A DNA stretch of 64,000 nt from a candidate division CSSED10-310 bacterium. GTDB lineage: Bacteria > CSSED10-310 > JAFGJC01. The stretch covers positions 1 to 64,000 of the forward strand of contig JAFGLW010000006.1 in assembly GCA_016927905.1 (NCBI GenBank), in the 5' to 3' direction. The notes below the pieces were generated by a model. The model worked only from the letters and a program-made list of their open reading frames with translations, had not been told where the DNA came from and did no database searches. The stretch's first letter is position 1. Each line of letters begins with the position of its first letter. Shown here in pieces: positions 1-9,211 of the stretch. The position numbers and the translations under genes were made by a program.

Positions 1-3000
1 AAACTCGTGCCATTCACGGTGGCGGAGGTAAGACGATTGAGGGGGTCGTATCCAAAATCATCCGCGCCGATATCCGTGATGTTGCCGAAGGCATCGTACG
101 TAAAGTCATTGTCCAGCAGATCATCCAATCCCAGATAGGTGTGCCAGTTGTCCGGCCGGTTGCGCACATCCGGCGTGATTTCCGTGATAAATCCATTGCC
201 GAAGGTTACAGATTCCAATCCGCCGGCTGGATTGTGACTCAAGGTTCCTGCCAGGTTGATGGTTCCGCCGCTGCCGATTACAGATACACCGGTTAACATG
301 TTCGTTGATGCACCATAGGTGTAATTTGCTGTCACCAGACCATCCGGATAATCAATGCCCGTCAGGTTCCCCATGGTGTCATACCCGAATTCCATCACAT
401 TGGTGACTGAAGGACTGGATAACACACTTTCTTTCCGTAAATTTCTTCCCTGTTCGTCAAACCATGGCCAGATAATCCGGCTTTCCTCATCAAGCGAAAG
501 GCCTTTCCTGACCACTGCGCCGGTCCGGTGGTTGACCGGGAATTGATAACTCCCGCCATATCCCAATTCGGTGTTTTCTCCATCGTAGTAAAATTCGATT
601 TCTATCGTATCAACGCTGGTGCCCGATGTTTGAGTCAGCGGCCGGTAAATGTCATCATAAGTAAACGATGTCAATAGGCCGGAAGCCTTGGTGACGGTCT
701 CCACCTGGCCGGAATCGGTGTACGTGTAAGTTGCTGTTCCAGCTTCCGGGTGCGTTTCACTGGTTAAGCGCCCCAGACCATCATAGACGAAAACCCGGTC
801 CGCACACGTCACATCATCCGGATGATCCACCCGCGTCAGATTGCCCAGGACATCATATTCGTAATCGAAAACCTTTCCATCTGCATCTTCGATCTGATCC
901 AGTCTGCCGAGGGCGTCATAGGTTTGGGTGGTTACTTGAGTGTTCCGGGTGATCTCCACCACGTTCCCGTCATAGGCATAGGTTGTGGTTCCATCCGGAT
1001 CGGATGCCTGGGTAACCCGGTTCAAGGGGCCGTAAAGATAGCTCGTTCCCTCGGTCGCCGAAGGTGAAAACGATGCCTCGGTCACCCTGGAAAGATTCCC
1101 GGTTGCGTCGTATTCCCGGTTGACATACGACGGACCGCCCTGGTCGCCCGGAACAACCGTCTGGATCAGCCGGCCCAAACCGTCATAATGAAATATCGAA
1201 ACACAGTCACCCTTCATTGCGGTGACCTGGCGATTCGGCAAATCGTAAATGAAAACGGTTTCGATATCCGCGGGCGGTCTGATGTTCGTCACCCTTCCCA
1301 AATCGTCATACTCATAAGACATGCGGTTTCCATTCGGATCCGTAGACCCCACAACCCGACCCGAATCCACGTCGATCGACTGCAGAAATGTCATATGGTA
1401 ACTGTCCGGCAGCAGTTGAGGCGTTATAATTTTTGAGATTGTCCCGGCATTCCACTCAAAAAAGGTTTCCTTGCCTTCCGGATCCTTGATGGCATACAGG
1501 TTACCAACATTTGGATCCGACATGTAGTATCGATATTCCGTCAGGATTTCGGTCATCGGATCGCCGGGATCGGACCATTTCGTGACGTATCGCAGTCGGG
1601 TGAAACTCGGACCGGCTTCAGAGAAATAATCTCTGACCGTTTTCGCGATCGGTTCATCCCCCGAATCTCCGGCGATCACCACTTCGGAATGGATGCCATC
1701 CAGGTAGTTTGCACTTCTGAAAGACCGGAAACCCGGGCATTGGTTTTCCCAGACATAGATGTAACTCGTTGTCCGCTCCGCAAGAGCGTCAAAGTTGTAT
1801 TCCGTCACGTATTTGGGCATGCCGAGATCGCTGAAATTGACCAGATCCGCCCAATCGCCGTTCGAGCCACTGTAAACGTAATCGATTTTCAACCGTTTGG
1901 GTTGCACGCCGTGTAGGATGGTTTCCGAATAATCCGGAACCGGAATGAATACGAATTCCCTGTCGAGATTGAGAACCGGCCATTGAGACAATCTGCGCGA
2001 TTCGTAAAAATGTGTTTCCGTTCTGACCTTGATATCAGCCCCGGCAGCGCCGTCGTACCGGATGATTTCGGCAGGCAGGCCGATTTTCCATTCGGCAATG
2101 TCGCCCAGGTCGGTCGAGTAGTAATTCCAGTAGCGGTATCGTGTGTCGTTGCCCAGGGCATCGTGCACATAAGTGTACTGGTCGAACGGGCTGTAGGTGG
2201 CAATGGAATATGCGGTCGTTCCCACGACAGTTTCACCGATTTTTTCCGACCGAGATTCGACGACGATATCGTAATACTCCCGGTCAAAACTCTCGAATTC
2301 GTCAAAAGCCTTCAGATAGAATCTGTGCTCCGAATGGGTATACTCGATGAAACCGCCCGCAGGCAGATCGATCCGGGTCAGGACACCGTGTGTCGGTGAT
2401 CCGGCGTCAACATTGTAGGCATATCCGGTTTCCATATCACCCGGATCGCTGTCCGGACCGAACGCCCTTTCGATAACGGTTTCCAATGCATGAAAACTTC
2501 CCAGCAGACCGAATTGCACAACGGTATAATCCAGGTATTTACTGTTATTGGGTCCGCGGATCCGCGTGAGAAATCCTTCCGGAGAATACTCAAAGTTAAT
2601 CGCGCGATCGTAGCTGTCCACCACGTAGTCAATAACCATGCGTTCGGCAATTTCCGTATAATGCACTGCGATCCTGGGGCCAAAATCGGAGCCGCCGGCG
2701 CTTCGGATCTCGCTGACGAGCGCCCATTCCTTCGCCCAGCACTCCGCACCATCCACCTCCAGGCAGAAGTCCGATCGGTAGAAATAATACTGCGTTCCAT
2801 CGGCGAGTGTCAGTTTCAAGTCGAATGCATACGGTCCTGATTCATTGATTTTGTCCAATCGCCAGAGTTCTTTCGTGAATTTGGGGTAACCGAAGGATCT
2901 TACACCATAGGGCACTTCATAAGCGACATGCCGCGAACCGTCCGGCATCACGATGACCGGTGTTTTGCCATTGTAGTTGAGGATTTTCCCGAAATGCAGA

Positions 3001-4784
3001 TCCCAGCCTAGACCCAGACATGTTTCCGGTACAAATTTCTGAAGCTGCAGATTCACGTCACGCCATCTGGCCAGCTCCTTGATGCAACTGCTGTAAGTTC
3101 TTTGAATATTTAAATCCAAACCTCCCATTCCGGGCAGATGGAGATCCGTATAAGTCAAATGAACCTTCCCGGTAAAGGTATCAATGGATTCTTCCGGCAT
3201 TCCGGAGAGATTGAAGTGGGTTTCGTCGAATCCCGGCATGGAAAAATGCTCCGGAAAATACAGCAGATCGTCTCCCGGCTGACCGCGATCATCGGAATCG
3301 ACATAACAGAAATAAGCTGTGGCGTTGGGCGTTTCTTCCGTCAAAGTGACATAAATGGTGTCCGGATACGCAGGATTGCCATCCTTTCCCGCTTCGACCT
3401 TGTATGTCATCGGGAGACTTCCGGGCATCAGGAAGAAACGGAATTCACCCGCAGAGTCTGTGTATTGAGTGAATTCGCCGTCATTCAACGTCAGCTCTGC
3501 ATTGACGACCGGCCCGCTTGGGGATCGAACGGATCCGGAAATGACATAGCAATAGACCGGCATATGGCAGGTATAGATTTGCGGCCCGGACACCGCGACA
3601 GTCTTCAGAGTGTCCGAGCACTCGTCGACCTCCGCGAACACATGGTAATCGCCGTCCGGAAATATCAGATCATTTCCCGCCGTCGTATAATGGCCGTTGC
3701 CATCCGTCAGGACGGTGAATTCGATATCTTCCCCCTCGTTGGAAACGGTCACCGGCGTATTGGGACCCACGGAGACCGGTCCCATCAATTCCATTTTAAA
3801 CACGGTTCCTTCGATGATCGGCTTCATGAGATTGACATGGAAGGTGATTTCCTGATTTACAGCAGGCGGTTCATATCTCGCCCTTATCCAGATTTCATCG
3901 GTCCAGGGATCTGGATTCGGGAGCGGGCCGGTCCAGGCGGCATCTCCGTTCGATTCGGTTATAACTTCGGCGAGGTCGGTCCAGGGACCGTCGGGCGATC
4001 CGGACCAGTTGAAATAGATGGTTTCATATTGTACACCCTGCCCGGGATCATCTGTGGTGAGGATCAGTTTGGGGCGTTTCGAGGGATCAACGGTGTACTC
4101 TTTACTGCGAATTTCAGCGAAAGCATAATCTCCTAAAGGTAAATCCGGGAGCGCATATAAGCAAATTCCATAGCACCCAGGTGGTTCTTGAAACCATTCT
4201 GACACCAAGTCGACAGGAATGTCATAGTCGTTAAACTGCCCATACGGCTCTTCCCCTTCTGTAATTGACGTCGGGTCAATACCAGTTATTTCTTCCCAAT
4301 TCGGTGGATTATCGCCTGTAATCGGAAGATCATTATATATTATGCTATCCTCATCCCAATCTTCTCCAATTTTAAAAAACCTGATACCTTCCAATTCATG
4401 AGTACTTCCAATACGTGATTCAATATTAAAACAATAAACCCTTAAGTCAGCCGACAATATATTGCCGTTCACCGTTCCATCGAATTTCATTAAAGAAAGT
4501 TTTTGATGTGTGTTGTATTCAACCCTGAAAAAGCCTAATTGAAGTTCTGCTGCATCTCCATAATTATTGGTTGGATATTGCTCATAAACATAAGCATCAT
4601 CAGTCGGTTCAAGCTCCAGCAATTCAACGAGTCGCACTACGAGAGGCTGATCAAGATTCTCGGTCGGCACTCCGGACTGATCGTCTCCGCTGATCATGAT
4701 CAGCGTTTTATCTGGTTCTTGCGCGCAGGCTGACGGAAGGATTAAAGCGAAAAGAATCGCTGCAAACACCAGTGACCCTGTCAT
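1..4784 (-). CDS. Secreted RHS-repeat protein (3' end outside window)
   Basis: The frame is open without interruption from the ATG at 4784 to the window edge (1594 codons, still coding). A GGAGG lies about 7 nt upstream of the ATG. Residues 1-22 form an export signal ending LPSACA, possibly a lipobox. About residues 65-235 look like a DNRLRE module (DDAYVYEQ, NNYGDA). A carboxypeptidase-regulatory-like beta domain sits near 408-450, followed by the DUF6531-like onset of an RHS protein near 535 (GGLDLNIQRTYS). YD/RHS repeats follow from about 1150 onward (YDDLGRVTNI, YDGLGRLIQT, YDALGRLDQI, YDGLGRLTSE). Family knowledge: RHS/YD repeats build a hollow beta shell around a variable C-terminal domain, often a toxin or adhesin. 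That C-terminal domain lies beyond the window, so toxin versus structural surface protein cannot be decided. It is a single gene with its own promoter. Confidence 0.9.
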   Translation of the reverse strand, partial: MTGSLVFAAILFALILPSACAQEPDKTLIMISGDDQSGVPTENLDQPLVVRLVELLELEPTDDAYVYEQYPTNNYGDAAELQLGFFRVEYNTHQKLSLMKFDGTVNGNILSADLRVYCFNIESRIGSTHELEGIRFFKIGEDWDEDSIIYNDLPITGDNPPNWEEITGIDPTSITEGEEPYGQFNDYDIPVDLVSEWFQEPPGCYGICLYALPDLPLGDYAFAEIRSKEYTVDPSKRPKLILTTDDPGQGVQYETIYFNWSGSPDGPWTDLAEVITESNGDAAWTGPLPNPDPWTDEIWIRARYEPPAVNQEITFHVNLMKPIIEGTVFKMELMGPVSVGPNTPVTVSNEGEDIEFTVLTDGNGHYTTAGNDLIFPDGDYHVFAEVDECSDTLKTVAVSGPQIYTCHMPVYCYVISGSVRSPSGPVVNAELTLNDGEFTQYTDSAGEFRFFLMPGSLPMTYKVEAGKDGNPAYPDTIYVTLTEETPNATAYFCYVDSDDRGQPGDDLLYFPEHFSMPGFDETHFNLSGMPEESIDTFTGKVHLTYTDLHLPGMGGLDLNIQRTYSSCIKELARWRDVNLQLQKFVPETCLGLGWDLHFGKILNYNGKTPVIVMPDGSRHVAYEVPYGVRSFGYPKFTKELWRLDKINESGPYAFDLKLTLADGTQYYFYRSDFCLEVDGAECWAKEWALVSEIRSAGGSDFGPRIAVHYTEIAERMVIDYVVDSYDRAINFEYSPEGFLTRIRGPNNSKYLDYTVVQFGLLGSFHALETVIERAFGPDSDPGDMETGYAYNVDAGSPTHGVLTRIDLPAGGFIEYTHSEHRFYLKAFDEFESFDREYYDIVVESRSEKIGETVVGTTAYSIATYSPFDQYTYVHDALGNDTRYRYWNYYSTDLGDIAEWKIGLPAEIIRYDGAAGADIKVRTETHFYESRRLSQWPVLNLDREFVFIPVPDYSETILHGVQPKRLKIDYVYSGSNGDWADLVNFSDLGMPKYVTEYNFDALAERTTSYIYVWENQCPGFRSFRSANYLDGIHSEVVIAGDSGDEPIAKTVRDYFSEAGPSFTRLRYVTKWSDPGDPMTEILTEYRYYMSDPNVGNLYAIKDPEGKETFFEWNAGTISKIITPQLLPDSYHMTFLQSIDVDSGRVVGSTDPNGNRMSYEYDDLGRVTNIRPPADIETVFIYDLPNRQVTAMKGDCVSIFHYDGLGRLIQTVVPGDQGGPSYVNREYDATGNLSRVTEASFSPSATEGTSYLYGPLNRVTQASDPDGTTTYAYDGNVVEITRNTQVTTQTYDALGRLDQIEDADGKVFDYEYDVLGNLTRVDHPDDVTCADRVFVYDGLGRLTSETHPEAGTATYTYTDSGQVETVTKASGLLTSFTYDDIYRPLTQTSGTSVDTIEIEFYYDGENTELGYGGSYQFPVNHRTGAVVRKGLSLDEESRIIWPWFDEQGRNLRKESVLSSPSVTNVMEFGYDTMGNLTGIDYPDGLVTANYTYGASTNMLTGVSVIGSGGTINLAGTLSHNPAGGLESVTFGNGFITEITPDVRNRPDNWHTYLGLDDLLDNDFTYDAFGNITDIGADDFGYDPLNRLTSATVNGTS

Positions 4785-4850
4785 TTTGTAAACCTCCCCA
4801 TTGAGCTTAAAATCAACATAAAAAAACACTTTTATTCACCGACACCCGTT

Positions 4851-4879
4851 AAGTTAATGAAACAACTTTGGAAAGTCAA
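4851..4879 (-). promoter_or_regulatory. Predicted promoter of the RHS gene
   Basis: On the minus strand TTGACT (4879-4874), a 17 bp spacer and TAACTT (4856-4851). The predicted transcription start lies about 60 nt before the ATG at 4784. A second, overlapping possibility is TTAACT-17-TAAAAG a little nearer the gene. Confidence 0.5.
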
Positions 4880-4885
4880 GTAACA

Positions 4886-4909
4886 AATAAAGGGGTCAAG
4901 TCTGCCCTT
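4886..4909. other. GGGGTCAAGTCTGCCCTT motif in the 332-bp divergent gap
   Basis: The gap 4785-5116 holds the RHS promoter and the upstream region of the lipoprotein gene. Between them is an AT-rich lead-in followed by AAAGGGGTCAAGTCTGCCCT. Motifs of the type GGGGTCA-AGTCT are often seen next to REP-associated (Y1/IS200-like) transposases. No transposase frame is present here, so this is at most a relic. No RNA gene was recognised in the rest of the gap. Confidence 0.3.
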
Positions 4910-5116
4910 GGCTCTTGGTTCGCACATGAAATTACCGATTTTATCCCTGGATTGCCCGGCCTGAGAAGCGGAACATGTCTTTGAGCAGTCAGGTTTGAGG
5001 GGTGAGTTCGAGAGGGGATTTTTTCCAGACATCCGATCCCGCACACCTGATCCTTTTTGATATATCGCAATCGGGGCGGGTTCATGCTACGATTTGCCTG
5101 TGGGAGGATTTCTGTC

Positions 5117-5521
5117 GTGAAGTTGCTTTGGTTGTTCGGATCGATAGCCGCGCTCTGCCTGCTGCCGGGATGCGACGTATTTGAAAGGGAGGAAAGCGAT
5201 TGGCCGAACAACGTGACCCTCACCGTCACCGACCTGACCGAATGCCCGCTGGATCTATTCGTGGACGGGGACGAGAAGGGCCGGCTGGAACCGGGGGAAT
5301 CGTTCAGCGGAGACGAATTCGGGCAGGGGGTGCATCTTCTGGAAGCCTTTTCCTGGAACGACGACAAGGCCGCGTGCGATTCGATCTACACGGATAATCT
5401 GAACAAGGAAGATCATTACAAATGGGACATTCTTCCCGGCAGTCCCTGCGGAACATGCGATCCCACTCCAACGCCGTCGCCCGAAACCACATCGACCCCC
5501 ACGATCACACCCACCCCCTGA
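5117..5521 (+). CDS. Small lipoprotein with Thr/Pro-rich tail
   Basis: 134 residues from the GTG at 5117, which has GGGAGG 9 nt upstream (5102-5107) and an extended -10 (TGC-TACGAT, 5088-5093) just before it. An ATG at 5084 is in frame but lies upstream of that -10 box, so GTG is preferred. The first residues [18 protein letters not shown] make a textbook lipoprotein signal with lipobox LPGC. The mature part is acidic and has four cysteines (EC, AC, PC, TC). The last 25 residues are a [10 protein letters not shown]-type linker that ends abruptly, as if an anchoring or wall-spanning tail. No family was recognised. fbp begins 30 nt downstream, so the two may share a transcript. Confidence 0.75.
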   Translation: MKLLWLFGSIAALCLLPGCDVFEREESDWPNNVTLTVTDLTECPLDLFVDGDEKGRLEPGESFSGDEFGQGVHLLEAFSWNDDKAACDSIYTDNLNKEDHYKWDILPGSPCGTCDPTPTPSPETTSTPTITPTP

Positions 5522-5550
5522 TCACCGGGCAGCCTGCAGGAGCCGAGCCG

Positions 5551-6576
5551 ATGCAGAAAAACATCATGACCCTGGAAAGACATTTTCTCGAACAGCAGAG
5601 AAAGTTCCCGCTGGCCCGGGGGGAGTTCACCAAGCTGCTAACCGAAATCGGATTCGCGGCCAAGGTGATTTCCCGGGAGGTCAACCGGGCGGGACTGGGC
5701 AATATTCTGGGGGATGCGGGCGTGGTCAACATCCAGGGCGAGGAAGTCAAGAAACTGGATCTGATGGCCCAGAAGATGCTGGTGAGCACCATGGATCACC
5801 TGGGAATCCTGTGCGGGATGGCCAGCGAGGAGGAAGATACGTTCATCGAAATTCCCGACTCGTTCCCGACCGGATCCTACGCGCTGAATATGGATCCGCT
5901 GGACGGTTCGAGCAACATCGATGTAAACGTGAGTATCGGGACCATCTTTTCGATTCACCGCAAAATATCCGACTGTCCCAGAGGCGATGCCGCGGACTGC
6001 CTGCAGGCGGGGAGCAAACAGGTGGCGGCCGGCTATGTCCTGTATGGGTCATCGACCATGCTGATCTATACATCCGGCCACGGCGTATACGGGTTCACGC
6101 TGGATCCCTGCCTGGGGGAGTTTCTCCTGTCGCACGAAGCGATCCGCATTCCCGGCCGGGGCAGATATTACAGTATCAACGAAGGGTATGCGGACCGGTG
6201 GTTCCCATGGACCCGGAACTATATCAATCATGCCAAGAAACCGCCGGAAGCCGGTGGCCGCGGCATGTCGCTGCGGTACGTCGGCTCCCTGGTGGCCGAT
6301 TTTCATCGCAACCTGTTCACCGGCGGTATCTTTATTTATCCCGGCGATACCCGGGCGGATAAGGGGAAACTCCGGCTGCTGTTCGAGGCGGCCCCGCTGG
6401 CGTTTGTTGCCGAGCAGGCGGGAGGCCGGGCGACCGACGGCCGGGTGAACATCATGGACATCCAGCCGGAGAATCTCCACCAGCGGACACCCCTGATCAT
6501 CGGATCGGCGGATGATGTGGACGATGCATTGCGATTTATCCGGGAGGAAACCAATGAAACATCCCATGTTCGATAA
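5551..6576 (+). CDS. fbp: Class I fructose-1,6-bisphosphatase
   Basis: 341 residues. It hydrolyses fructose 1,6-bisphosphate to fructose 6-phosphate in gluconeogenesis, in the cytoplasm. The metal-binding core is clear: ASEEED near 92, then [11 protein letters not shown] near 114, and LFEAAPLAF near 275 carrying the last metal-ligand Glu. Length matches the bacterial class I family (about 330-340). The start is the ATG at 5551 with AGGAG 8 nt upstream; longer in-frame readings would run back into the lipoprotein gene. Its 3' end overlaps the greA start by 23 bp, so the two are co-transcribed. No fructose-bisphosphate aldolase or other glycolytic gene is adjacent. Confidence 0.95.
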   Translation: MQKNIMTLERHFLEQQRKFPLARGEFTKLLTEIGFAAKVISREVNRAGLGNILGDAGVVNIQGEEVKKLDLMAQKMLVSTMDHLGILCGMASEEEDTFIEIPDSFPTGSYALNMDPLDGSSNIDVNVSIGTIFSIHRKISDCPRGDAADCLQAGSKQVAAGYVLYGSSTMLIYTSGHGVYGFTLDPCLGEFLLSHEAIRIPGRGRYYSINEGYADRWFPWTRNYINHAKKPPEAGGRGMSLRYVGSLVADFHRNLFTGGIFIYPGDTRADKGKLRLLFEAAPLAFVAEQAGGRATDGRVNIMDIQPENLHQRTPLIIGSADDVDDALRFIREETNETSHVR

Positions 6577-7087
6577 GGTGAACGCGCAACTGAAGGAATT
6601 CATGCGTGAATTGACGGTGGATATTCCCAGGCAGCTTCACCACGCCCTGTCCATGGGCGACCTGAGTGAAAACGCGGAATATGAGATGACCAAACAGCGG
6701 CAGCTGTTCGTCGAATCGCGCATCAAACAGCTGGAAGAACTGATGGGAAGCCTGAAAAACCTGAATCTGGAAGCTCTGCCCCGGGACCGGATCGCCTACG
6801 GAAGCCGGATCGTGGCGGAAGATCTCAACAGCGGGGAGAGAAAACAATACCTGATCGTTTTTCCGGGTGAAAACCCGGCGCATAAAACCGATCAGGACAT
6901 CCTGGTCACCCTGGCGTCACCCATCGCCCAAGCGCTTCTGGGAAAAGCCCAGGGGGACGAAGTCGTTGTGCGCCTGCCCAAGGGCACTTTCGAATGGTGT
7001 ATTCTCGAATTCACGCCGTTTCAGGAGCTGATGTCCCGGGAATCGCAGCTGGTCAACCGCCGCATCTCGGGCGATTCACCGGATTGA
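6554..7087 (+). CDS. greA: Transcription elongation factor GreA/GreB family
   Basis: 177 residues. Gre factors enter the RNA polymerase secondary channel and stimulate cleavage of backtracked RNA. The N-terminal coiled coil carries the family signature [13 protein letters not shown] (about residues 36-48), including the tip acidic residues D and E. The C-terminal FKBP-like domain includes [17 protein letters not shown], matching the family SPLGRALLGKKVGD pattern. The start ATG at 6554 has GGAGG at 6543-6547 and lies inside the 3' end of fbp. The N-terminus is atypical and short before the coiled coil, and about 20 extra residues follow the usual C-terminal end. GreA versus GreB cannot be separated with confidence. 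Confidence 0.88.
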   Translation: MKHPMFDKVNAQLKEFMRELTVDIPRQLHHALSMGDLSENAEYEMTKQRQLFVESRIKQLEELMGSLKNLNLEALPRDRIAYGSRIVAEDLNSGERKQYLIVFPGENPAHKTDQDILVTLASPIAQALLGKAQGDEVVVRLPKGTFEWCILEFTPFQELMSRESQLVNRRISGDSPD

Positions 7088-7103
7088 TCGAACCCGCACC
7101 GTT

Positions 7104-7652
7104 TCAATAACCCCCGTTGTACTGGATCAGGTAATGATCGATTTCCGTCATGGGAGTTCCCACCAGCGTTTCGAAAGGCACTGTGGATCCGACCGGAAGA
7201 TCGGCGAGATTCATATGGTCGCTGAACAGCAGCGTTCCGTCTTTGCCGTAAAGCTGTACCAGGAATTTGACCAGTTGACCGGATTGATCCCCGCGGTTCA
7301 GGATTTCACCGGCAATCCGGGTCCCGATGATTTCGTCGGTCATCCGGACATTCCGGTAATAGAATCCGTTCCCCGCCGGCAGTTCACCGGTCGTCTTTCC
7401 GGACTTTTCAGACGGCGGTGAGGCGGTCAGCACCAGTTTCTGGACCCAGCCGGTCAGGGATATCCTCACCCAGTCTCCCTGAATCTCCATCACCCGGATT
7501 TCTGTATTTTCCCGGATTGTCGCTGTCCCGGGACCGCCCGGGGACGTTCTGAGAATGGCATGATCGGCCGAGATATAATAGGGAGTGTCCGCCGCATGAA
7601 TTGCTCCGGTACAGACCAGAATCGATGTGATGATCCGTGTAACGGTATGCAT
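7104..7652 (-). CDS. Exported SH3-like / FxLYD-type protein
   Basis: 182 residues from the ATG at 7652, preceded by AGGAG. A signal peptide covers residues 1-20 (TSILVCTGAIHA). Residues about 25-75 look like a bacterial SH3 domain (AILRTSPGG, GDWVRISLTGWVQK), which in exported proteins often binds cell-wall peptides. Residues about 95-175 resemble the FxLYD domain (GEILNRGDQ, VKFLVQLYGKDG, LPVGSTVPFE). It is transcribed against both neighbours, converging on greA with a 16 bp gap and diverging from dut. The function is unknown; a periplasmic or wall-associated role is inferred. Confidence 0.75.
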   Translation of the reverse strand: MHTVTRIITSILVCTGAIHAADTPYYISADHAILRTSPGGPGTATIRENTEIRVMEIQGDWVRISLTGWVQKLVLTASPPSEKSGKTTGELPAGNGFYYRNVRMTDEIIGTRIAGEILNRGDQSGQLVKFLVQLYGKDGTLLFSDHMNLADLPVGSTVPFETLVGTPMTEIDHYLIQYNGGY

Positions 7653-7814
7653 GATGAAATTCTCCTGTTGCGCCGGTGCCACCGCGGCTGAATCCGGAAC
7701 TGCCGACGGTCTTTGTCCGGCGCAGGAGCCAAAGAATGCCGCCGCGTTCACTCGTCCGGTACCGTGAAAATACCCCGATTGTCCGGTTCTGGTCAACCGC
7801 ATGCCGCCATGTGG

Positions 7815-7843
7815 TTGCGATATGAATATCGCCGGACTATACT
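7815..7843 (+). promoter_or_regulatory. Predicted promoter of the dut-MBL-purB-purF operon
   Basis: TTGCGA (7815-7820), 17 bp, TATACT (7838-7843). The predicted start of transcription is near 7850, about 40 nt before the dut ATG. A small inverted repeat CTCATG-CATGAG (7842-7859) lies in the leader. Confidence 0.55.
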
Positions 7844-7889
7844 CATGATCTTCCATGAGCGTGACACGGTTTTTGGGAGAATTGATATC

Positions 7890-8399
7890 ATGGCAGAACA
7901 ACCGATCGTCAGAATATTCAAGGAGCCGGGTTTCAAGGAACTGCCGGTTCCCCGCTATGCGACTCCCCAAGCCGCGGGAGTGGATCTGTATGCCGCTCTG
8001 GAAGCCAGCGTATCCATTCCTCCGGGTTCCTGGCGCTTGATATCCACCGGCATCCGCATCGCGCTGCCCGTCAGCTACGAAGCCCAGATTCGGCCCCGGA
8101 GCGGGCTGGCGTTGAAGTACGGTGTCACCCTGCTGAATTCTCCGGGAACCATCGATTCCGATTACCGGGGTATCATCGGGGTCATCCTGATCAATCACGG
8201 CGAAGAACCGTTTGTCGTTCAGCGGGGCGACCGGATCGCCCAGATGGTCATCGCACCGGTGGCGCGCCTGGAATTCGAGCTTGTCAGTTACCTGAGAAAG
8301 ACGGGCAGGGGTGATGGTGGTTTCGGCTCGACCGGAACGGCATGGAACGAAGACGACCGGACCGACCAGATGGAAATGAACCGAAACGTGAAAGGCTGA
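7890..8399 (+). CDS. dut: dUTP diphosphatase (trimeric dUTPase)
   Basis: 169 residues. It hydrolyses dUTP to dUMP and pyrophosphate, keeping uracil out of DNA and feeding dTMP synthesis. All five family motifs are visible in order: AGVDLYAA (1), RPRSGLALK (2), [13 protein letters not shown] (3, with catalytic D and substrate-binding Y), [10 protein letters not shown] (4) and GDGGFGSTG (5, the C-terminal arm). A polar tail of about 20 residues follows motif 5, longer than usual. The start ATG at 7890 has GGGAGA 9 nt upstream. It is the first gene of a nucleotide-metabolism operon, with the MBL hydrolase starting 5 nt after its stop. Confidence 0.95.
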   Translation: MAEQPIVRIFKEPGFKELPVPRYATPQAAGVDLYAALEASVSIPPGSWRLISTGIRIALPVSYEAQIRPRSGLALKYGVTLLNSPGTIDSDYRGIIGVILINHGEEPFVVQRGDRIAQMVIAPVARLEFELVSYLRKTGRGDGGFGSTGTAWNEDDRTDQMEMNRNVKG

Positions 8400-8404
8400 G
8401 TCGC

Positions 8405-9211
8405 TTGAAAATCAGCATTCTGGGTTCCGGAAGCGGCGGCAATGCGGCAGTTTTGATGAATTCTCGGACGGCCATCCTGGTCGATGCGGGATTCAGCGGA
8501 AGATCCATCTGCGACCGGCTGGACCGTATCGGGCTCAAACCGCAGGATATCAGTGCGATACTCATCACCCACGAACATATCGACCATATCCGGGGTGCCG
8601 GCGGATTTTCCAGGAAATACGACATCCCGGTCTATGCAACGGAGATGACCATCCAAAACGGCCGGCACAATCTGGGGAATCTGCCCCGGCCTGAAGTGAT
8701 CCGGGCCGGTTGCTCGGTCGCCGTATCCGGATTCGATGTTCATCCTTTTTCCATCCCGCATGATGCCGCCGATCCAGTCGGTTTCACAATATCGGACGGA
8801 ACGGTCAAGGTGGGGTTCTGTACCGACCTGGGATCCGTTACGCACCTGGTCCGCCAGCGTCTGAAAGGTTGTCATGCGCTGGTTCTGGAAATGAATCATG
8901 ACCGGGAAATGCTCCTGGCCGGCCCGTATCCCTGGGCGCTGAAACAGCGGATCCGTTCCCGGACCGGCCATCTGTCCAACGACGATGCGGTTGAATTTTT
9001 AAAGGAGTTGTGGCAACCGGATCTCCGGCACATCATCCTGGCCCACCTGTCCAGGACCAACAACCTGCCGGAACTGGCCGCCGTATCCGCCGAAACGGCC
9101 CTGCGCGAAATTCAGGCTCTGGATTTCACACGGTTGACGGTTGCCGATCAATCCCGGCCGACCGAAATCTGCAGCGTCGAAGGTCCGAACTGCCCGGGAG
9201 AACGCAGATGA
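8405..9211 (+). CDS. MBL-fold metallo-hydrolase (YycJ/WalJ-like)
   Basis: About 268 residues from a TTG at 8405, with AAAGG 7-9 nt upstream inside the dut end. An ATG at 8342 would overlap dut by 58 bp and is less likely. It begins KISILGSGSGGNA and carries the metal-binding HEHIDH motif (about residues 57-62). Further likely metal or phosphate-site residues are SIPHDAADP, CTDLGSV, LEMNHD and LAHLSRTNN. This pattern matches the YycJ/WalJ group of beta-lactamase-fold proteins, linked to DNA repair or cell-wall homeostasis in Firmicutes, possibly as a 5' exonuclease. Its position between dut and purB favours a nucleic-acid-related role. Confidence 0.85.
   Translation: MKISILGSGSGGNAAVLMNSRTAILVDAGFSGRSICDRLDRIGLKPQDISAILITHEHIDHIRGAGGFSRKYDIPVYATEMTIQNGRHNLGNLPRPEVIRAGCSVAVSGFDVHPFSIPHDAADPVGFTISDGTVKVGFCTDLGSVTHLVRQRLKGCHALVLEMNHDREMLLAGPYPWALKQRIRSRTGHLSNDDAVEFLKELWQPDLRHIILAHLSRTNNLPELAAVSAETALREIQALDFTRLTVADQSRPTEICSVEGPNCPGERR

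Noticed and set aside
1983-2399. Plus-strand reading frame of 138 codons inside the RHS gene
   Set aside because: It is a shadow of the long minus-strand RHS frame; no Shine-Dalgarno and no recognisable domain.
3138-4136. Plus-strand reading frame of 332 codons opposite the RHS gene
   Set aside because: Its low-complexity Gly/Arg/Ile-rich translation shows no fold, and the opposite strand has a continuous frame with known domains.
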